DNA from: a bacterium
GTDB lineage: Bacteria; Spirochaetota; JAHITG01
Direction of reading: 5' to 3'
NCBI GenBank assembly: GCA_028711675.1
Contig: JAQTRT010000109.1
Span: forward strand, 1-9,450
Length of the DNA stretch: 9,450 nucleotides
This document shows positions 5,116-9,450 of the stretch, piece by piece. The notes below the pieces were generated by a model, which was given only the letters and a program-made list of their open reading frames with translations, searched no databases and was not told where the DNA came from. Position 1 is the first letter of the stretch. Each line of letters opens with the position of its first letter. Position numbers and translations under genes: made by a program.

Positions 5116-6665
5116 TCATCATCCTGGATTTTGGTTCGCAGTATACGCAGCTCATTTTAAGGAAAGTGAGGGAATCAGGCGTGTATTGCGAGATCTTCCC
5201 GTGCACCACTTCACTCAGACAGATCGAAAACAACCTTATCGATAAAGACATTTCCTCCATTTCCGGGTTCATTCTGTCCGGCGGGCCTTCTTCGGTCTTT
5301 GAAAAGGGAGCTCCGGGCTGTGATGAGGCCGTGCTCCGTTCCGGGAAGCCCGTACTCGGGATCTGCTACGGAATGCAGCTCATGATGAATAAACTTGGCG
5401 GAAAAGTGGTCCCTGCCAGGAAACGGGAATACGGCCATGCCCGCCTCTTCATTAAAAAAAACGCCGGGATATTCAAAGACCTTCCTCAAAAACTAAATGT
5501 CTGGATGAGTCATGGCGACAGCGTGGTGAGGATCCCGCCTCATTTCATCAATGTGGCCAGGACTAAAAACACGTTCCAGGCCGCGGTTTGCGATCAGCAC
5601 AGAAAGATATGGGGGGTTCAGTTCCATCCGGAAGTGAAGCATACGGAGTTCGGGGACAGGATACTGCGGAATTTCCTGTTCGAGGTCTGTAAGGCCAGGG
5701 CAGACTGGACCATGAAGGATTTTATCAGAACCGAAGTTAAAAGGATCAGGACCGTCGTGAAAGGGAACAAGGTCGTGCTGGGCCTGTCGGGCGGCGTCGA
5801 TTCATCCGTGGCTGCGGCCCTTCTCCACAAGGCCATTGGCCGGAAACTGTACTGTATCTTCGTCGATAACGGGCTCCTGCGGTATAATGAATTCGAACGC
5901 GTCATGAACGTATTCAGGAAACTGGGCAATGGTCAGTTCAACCTCATCGGCGTGAATGCCGGGAAAGAGTTCCTCCAGAAACTGAAAGGCGTCCTGGACC
6001 CTGAACGTAAACGGAAGCTGATCGGAAGGACTTTTATTAAAATATTCGAAAGGGAAGCAGTGAAGATCAAAGACGCGGAATTCCTGGGACAGGGTACTCT
6101 TTATCCTGATTTTATAGAGAGCGTATCGGTTAAAGGGCCTTCTGCCGTGATCAAGACCCATCATAATGTGGGAGGCCTGCCCAAACGCATGAAGTTGAAA
6201 CTGATCGAACCGTTGAAGTATCTGTTTAAGGATGAGGTACGGGTCCTGGGAAAAGAACTGAGGCTTCCCGACGCCATTGTATACCGGCAGCCCTTTCCCG
6301 GCCCCGGTCTGGCCATCCGGATCATCGGGGAAGTAACGGAAGAGAGGCTGGAGAAACTGAAACAGGCGGACAGGATCGTGGAAGAGGAGATACTGAATGC
6401 CGGGCTTTACCGGAAGCTCTGGCAGTCATTTGCCGTTCTCCTGCCCATCAAGAGCGTGGGGGTTATGGGAGACAAGCGAACCTATGAGAACGTGATCGCT
6501 TTACGCATCGTGGAATCCGTAGATGCCATGACGGCGGACTGGTCCAAGATCCCTTATGATATACTGGGCCGGATCTCCAACCGTATCATCAATGAGGTCC
6601 AGGGCATCAACCGTGTGGTTTATGATATATCGTCCAAACCGCCGTCCACAATAGAATGGGAATAA
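5112..6665 (+). CDS. guaA: GMP synthase (glutamine-hydrolysing)
   Basis: This 517-residue two-part enzyme converts XMP, ATP and glutamine to GMP. The N-terminal class I glutamine amidotransferase has its nucleophile C85 in GICYG and the His/Glu pair H172/E174 in QFHPE. The ATP-pyrophosphatase domain has the P-loop SGGVDSS at 226-232 and the segment GQGTLYPDFIES at 326-337. The dimerisation domain ends with SKPPSTIEWE (508-517), the conserved GuaA terminus that contacts XMP. Length and motif order are normal, and no key residue is missing. The start overlaps the guaB3 stop by four bases, with only a weak ribosome site, so it probably depends on coupling to guaB3. A 95-nt gap to purC follows. 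Confidence 0.97.
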   Translation: MIIILDFGSQYTQLILRKVRESGVYCEIFPCTTSLRQIENNLIDKDISSISGFILSGGPSSVFEKGAPGCDEAVLRSGKPVLGICYGMQLMMNKLGGKVVPARKREYGHARLFIKKNAGIFKDLPQKLNVWMSHGDSVVRIPPHFINVARTKNTFQAAVCDQHRKIWGVQFHPEVKHTEFGDRILRNFLFEVCKARADWTMKDFIRTEVKRIRTVVKGNKVVLGLSGGVDSSVAAALLHKAIGRKLYCIFVDNGLLRYNEFERVMNVFRKLGNGQFNLIGVNAGKEFLQKLKGVLDPERKRKLIGRTFIKIFEREAVKIKDAEFLGQGTLYPDFIESVSVKGPSAVIKTHHNVGGLPKRMKLKLIEPLKYLFKDEVRVLGKELRLPDAIVYRQPFPGPGLAIRIIGEVTEERLEKLKQADRIVEEEILNAGLYRKLWQSFAVLLPIKSVGVMGDKRTYENVIALRIVESVDAMTADWSKIPYDILGRISNRIINEVQGINRVVYDISSKPPSTIEWE

Positions 6666-6760
6666 TATGTATTCGCAGGTGTTTTTATTTTTCTCATTCC
6701 CGGCCTTTTTTATTTATTTGCAGGAATCTGACAGTTGATTATCATGGAGGAAATGATCAG
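6666..6760 (+). other. Short gap between guaA and purC, no terminator or clear promoter seen
   Basis: This T-rich 95-nt stretch is the largest gap in the purine operon. I could not find a stem-loop followed by a T-run. The best promoter-like pair (TTGCAG, 17 bases, ATCATG) is poor. The right end carries the purC ribosome site GGAGG at 6746-6750. It is probably transcribed through from guaA. Confidence 0.5.
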
Positions 6761-7606
6761 ATGAATCTCATTTATCAGGGTAAGGTTCGCGATGTATATG
6801 AAGTGGATAAAGAGAAACTGCTGATCGTGGCCTCGGACAGGATCTCGGCCTTTGATTTTGTCCTGCCGACGCCTATCCCGGATAAAGGAAAGATCCTAAC
6901 CCGGCTTTCCTTCTTCTGGTTCAATTACGTGAAGGATGTCATTGATAATCATCTTATTTCCGGGACCTGGACGCCTCCGGGTGAGGACGCGGATAAATTC
7001 AGGGACAGGTCCATGCTGGTGAAGCGGGCCAAGCGGATCGATCTGGAATGTATCGTCCGCGGTTATCTTTCCGGGAGCGGCTGGAAGGAATACCAAAAGG
7101 AACAAAGTATCTGCGGCATCAAGCTGCCCTCAGGTTTAAAAGAATCCGCCAGGCTGCCGGAGACCATCTTTACCCCTTCCACCAAAGCGCCGGACGGCGA
7201 GCACGATATCAATATTGATGAAGGAAAGGCAGCTGATATCGTGGGAAAGGATGTTTTCCGGTTCGTGAAAGAGAAGAGCATCGAGATTTATGAGAAAGCC
7301 AGTTATTATGCGGAAACAAAAGGGATCATACTGGCCGATACAAAATTCGAGTTCGGCATGGCGGATGGCAAGATCATCCTGATCGACGAAGCCCTGACCC
7401 CGGATTCCTCCCGTTTTTGGGAGAAAAGCCTGTACCAGCCAGGCAGGCCTCAGGATAGTTTTGACAAACAGTTTGTGCGTGACTATCTGGAAAAGACCAT
7501 CCGGTGGAATAAAAAGCCGCCTGTGCCGGAATTACCGCGGGAAATCGTGGAAAAGACCAGGGAAAAATATCTTTCCGCCCAGAGGAGATTGTGTGACGGA
7601 GTATAA
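6761..7606 (+). CDS. purC: Phosphoribosylaminoimidazole-succinocarboxamide (SAICAR) synthase
   Basis: This 281-residue enzyme joins aspartate to CAIR using ATP, giving SAICAR in de novo purine synthesis. Family motifs in order are YQGKVRDVYEV (5-15), SDRISAFD (25-32), VKRAKRIDLECIVRGYLSGS (87-106), FTPSTKA...HDINI (137-151), LADTKFEFG (191-199) and IDEALTPDSSRFW (208-220). This is the longer ~280-300 residue form, resembling the yeast Ade1 domain, rather than the ~240-residue E. coli form. The frame is open back to 6656, but those codons give no family-like sequence. The ATG at 6761 has GGAGG ten bases upstream and begins exactly at the conserved N-terminus. Its last 14 bases overlap the next gene. 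Confidence 0.95.
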   Translation: MNLIYQGKVRDVYEVDKEKLLIVASDRISAFDFVLPTPIPDKGKILTRLSFFWFNYVKDVIDNHLISGTWTPPGEDADKFRDRSMLVKRAKRIDLECIVRGYLSGSGWKEYQKEQSICGIKLPSGLKESARLPETIFTPSTKAPDGEHDINIDEGKAADIVGKDVFRFVKEKSIEIYEKASYYAETKGIILADTKFEFGMADGKIILIDEALTPDSSRFWEKSLYQPGRPQDSFDKQFVRDYLEKTIRWNKKPPVPELPREIVEKTREKYLSAQRRLCDGV

Positions 7607-8057
7607 GGTCTTTATCAGACATAAGGATGAGATCACGGATGCCGAATCCGAAAAGATCAGAAAGGACATCAGGGACCTCGGTATCCGGGGCATCCGGGAG
7701 ATCACGGTTTACCAGATGTACAAGATCTCCGGTGATATCTCTTCTTCCGGTATCGAAAAGATCTGCCGCGAACTTCTGGTGGACACCATAGCCCAGGTTT
7801 ATTATATCGGCCAGCTGCCTGGGCATCAGGGCTTCTCCATCGAGGTTGATTATAAAAAAGGCGTGACGGATTCCGTAGCTGATACGGTTTTTCTGGGCAT
7901 CACGGACATGAACATGAAGGCTGATCTGAAGATAAAGACAGGCAAGAAATTCATATTAGAAGGGGATCTGATTGATGAGCAGGTGAAAAGGATCTCGGAA
8001 AAGATACTGGCCAATACCATGATACAGGAGTATAACATCATCCATGCCGGCCAATGA
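7593..8057 (+). CDS. purS: Tandem PurS protein (FGAM synthase small subunit, two fused copies)
   Basis: Starting at the GTG at 7593 gives 154 residues. AGGAG lies five bases upstream, and the family-like sequence EYKVFIRHKDEITDAE begins immediately after it. PurS is usually about 80 residues and bridges PurL and PurQ in formylglycinamidine ribonucleotide synthase. Here two PurS-like units follow one another, residues ~3-73 and ~81-151. Each has strand-turn VFIRHK.EITDAES or IEVDYKKGVTDSVAD, a central ITVYQMYKISGDI or LKIKTGKKFILEGDL, then a helix and a closing Y-N/Y-I strand (VYYI, EYNI). Conventional PurS works as multimers, so the fusion likely makes an obligate pair, as in the N-terminal domain of large PurL. 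The gene overlaps both neighbours by 14 nt. Confidence 0.75.
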   Translation: MTEYKVFIRHKDEITDAESEKIRKDIRDLGIRGIREITVYQMYKISGDISSSGIEKICRELLVDTIAQVYYIGQLPGHQGFSIEVDYKKGVTDSVADTVFLGITDMNMKADLKIKTGKKFILEGDLIDEQVKRISEKILANTMIQEYNIIHAGQ

Positions 8058-9450
8058 AATAAATATCCTGAACATGCGGAACGAACAGCTTCTGGACATT
8101 AGCAGGAAATACCTCCTCTCCCTGGACCTGGACGAAATGAAGGTCATCCGGGATTATTTCAGGAAGGAGAAAAGGAACCCGCGCAATGTGGAACTGGAGA
8201 TGATCGCGCAAACCTGGTCCGAGCATTGCAAGCATAAGACCATTACCAGTAAAGTCGAGTACCGGTACAAGGGCAGGGACGGAAGCTCAAGGAAACGCAT
8301 CTACCGTAATCTTCTTAAAGAAACGGTCTTTAAGGTCACGAAGGAACTGAACCGGAAATGGTGCGTTTCGGTCTTCAAGGATAATGCCGGTATTGTCGAA
8401 TTTGACCGGACGCGCTGTATCGCCTTTAAAGTGGAAACCCATAACCATCCGTCAGCCCTGGAGCCGTACGGCGGGGCCGGGACCGGCATTGGCGGCGTGA
8501 TCCGTGATATACTGGGTGTGGGCCTGGGCGCCAAGCCTGTCATGAACACAGACGTGTTCTGTTTCGGTCCTCTGGACCTTCCCTATGAGAAGATCCCTGA
8601 CGGCGTTCTTCATCCGAAACGGGTCTTCAGCGGTGTTGTGTGCGGTGTGCGGGATTACGGCAACAGAATGGGCATACCCACGGCCAACGGAGCTATTCTT
8701 TTTGATGAAGGTTATATCTATAATCCTCTGGTCTACTGCGGTACCATCGGCATTCTTCCCAGGAACAAAGCCTTTAAAAGTATCAAGCCCGGTGACCTGA
8801 TCCTGGCTGTAGGCGGCCGGACCGGCCGTGACGGTATCCATGGCGCTACTTTTTCATCCCTTTCCCTGGATAAGGATACAGGAACCGGCGCTGTGCAGAT
8901 CGGTAATCCTATTGTAGAAAAAAAAGTCCTGGATACCATACTTCAGGCCAGGGACAGGAACCTGTACCGTGCTATCACGGATTGCGGGGCCGGCGGTTTT
9001 TCCTCGGCTGTGGGCGAACTGGCCCTCTTTTCAGGAGGGGCCAGGGTCCATTTGGAACACGCTCCTTTAAAATATGACGGTCTTCTGGCATGGGAGATCT
9101 GGCTTTCCGAATCCCAGGAACGCATGGTCCTGGCCGTACCCCCGGAAAAGAAAGAGGCTCTTCTGAAAATATTTCAGGATGAGGATGTAGAAGCCACGGT
9201 CTTGGGCGAGTTCACGGATACAGGGCGCTTGCAGGTCCTGTACGGGGATGATGTGATCTGTGACCTTGATATGGATTTTCTTCATGAAGGCCTGCCGAAA
9301 AGAGTGAAAAAGGCAGTCAGCTTGAAAAGACCGGAAAGGACAGGATTAACAGGATTACTAAAAATAAATGGATTGGATTCGATCGAGGGGATGCTCAAGA
9401 AAAAGCTTTCGGACCTGAACACAGCCTCAAAAGAATGGGTGATCAGGCAG
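8044..9450 (+). CDS. purL: Phosphoribosylformylglycinamidine (FGAM) synthase, PurL subunit, 3' end outside window
   Basis: The frame runs from an ATG at 8044 to the window edge without a stop, showing 469 residues. The enzyme converts FGAR to FGAM using ATP and ammonia delivered by PurQ. Visible motifs are SEHCKHK with the predicted catalytic H61, KVETHNHPSALEPYGGAGTG (129-148), VGGRTGRDGIHGATFSS (256-272), DCGAGGFSSAVGE (313-325), SESQERM (355-361) and the start of the second half, NTASKEWVIRQ (459-469). An AGGAG lies 13 bases upstream of the ATG, which is rather far. A second ATG at 8074 lacks any ribosome site, so 8044 is preferred. The N-terminus carries no PurS-like domain, consistent with the separate upstream purS. 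A short in-frame tandem repeat lies at residues 433-438. Confidence 0.93.
   Translation, partial: MPANEINILNMRNEQLLDISRKYLLSLDLDEMKVIRDYFRKEKRNPRNVELEMIAQTWSEHCKHKTITSKVEYRYKGRDGSSRKRIYRNLLKETVFKVTKELNRKWCVSVFKDNAGIVEFDRTRCIAFKVETHNHPSALEPYGGAGTGIGGVIRDILGVGLGAKPVMNTDVFCFGPLDLPYEKIPDGVLHPKRVFSGVVCGVRDYGNRMGIPTANGAILFDEGYIYNPLVYCGTIGILPRNKAFKSIKPGDLILAVGGRTGRDGIHGATFSSLSLDKDTGTGAVQIGNPIVEKKVLDTILQARDRNLYRAITDCGAGGFSSAVGELALFSGGARVHLEHAPLKYDGLLAWEIWLSESQERMVLAVPPEKKEALLKIFQDEDVEATVLGEFTDTGRLQVLYGDDVICDLDMDFLHEGLPKRVKKAVSLKRPERTGLTGLLKINGLDSIEGMLKKKLSDLNTASKEWVIRQ
9340..9357 (+). repeat. Two perfect copies of a 9-bp tandem repeat inside purL
   Basis: ACAGGATTA occurs twice in a row, in phase with purL, encoding T-G-L-T-G-L at residues 433-438. 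It lies in the linker between the first half and the second-half start NTASKEWVIRQ. ACAGGATTAACAGGAT is the kind of string I recall from intergenic repeats in various bacteria. That is memory, not a search. Confidence 0.6.

Noticed and set aside
6656..6760. Upstream extension of purC starting at 6656
   Set aside because: The extra 35 residues are not family-like and overlap the guaA end. The ATG at 6761 begins at the conserved N-terminus with a ribosome site.
8030..8070. Sequencing frameshift splitting a PurSL fusion into purS and purL
   Set aside because: purL has its own ATG, the genes overlap rather than show a broken reading frame, and purC/purS overlap the same way. Not fully excluded.

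Overview
This window looks like a piece of chromosome from an uncultured bacterium of middling GC content, probably an anaerobe from a candidate phylum. No marker gene fixes the lineage, so this is a guess. It rests on the GuaB3-type IMP dehydrogenase, a purS separate from purL, REP-like GGGGACGG repeats and dense gene packing with strong Shine-Dalgarno sites. No CRISPR array, rRNA, tRNA or prophage gene was found.

Layout. (1) 2-400, plus strand: the last ~132 residues of a glycogen phosphorylase, cut by the window edge. (2) 402-622: a 221-bp MITE-like element with perfect 32-bp terminal inverted repeats, lying between two convergent genes. Its right end supplies the last codons and the stop of the gene on the other side. 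(3) 605-3698, minus strand: a tight four-gene operon read right to left: a three-helix membrane protein of unknown function, a class I SAM methyltransferase, a 66-residue NfeD-like OB-fold protein and a GH5 glycoside hydrolase. Gaps are 3-5 nt. (4) 3699-3939: the divergent intergenic region, with a probable promoter on each strand. Between them lies a perfect 38-bp palindrome whose arms share the GGGACGGTG...TGACATT core of the element in (2). (5) 3940-9450, plus strand: a purine biosynthesis operon, guaB3-guaA-purC-purS-purL. purL runs off the right edge.

How the genes work together. PurS and PurL (with a PurQ glutaminase not seen here) make FGAM, and PurC makes SAICAR, both on the way to IMP. 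GuaB3 would oxidise IMP to XMP and GuaA aminates XMP to GMP. guaB3 and guaA share an ATGA stop/start, and purC/purS and purS/purL each overlap by 14 nt, so the genes are probably translationally coupled. The minus-strand operon has no obvious pathway. The nearby glycogen phosphorylase and the GH5 enzyme both act on glucans, but they are convergent and not co-transcribed.

The main points for a second look are the small inverted-repeat element and its related palindrome, the host gene ending inside that element, the tandem-PurS protein, the coupling of GuaB3 to GuaA, and the uncharacterised minus-strand operon. I did not find a clear new defence system or other large undescribed system.
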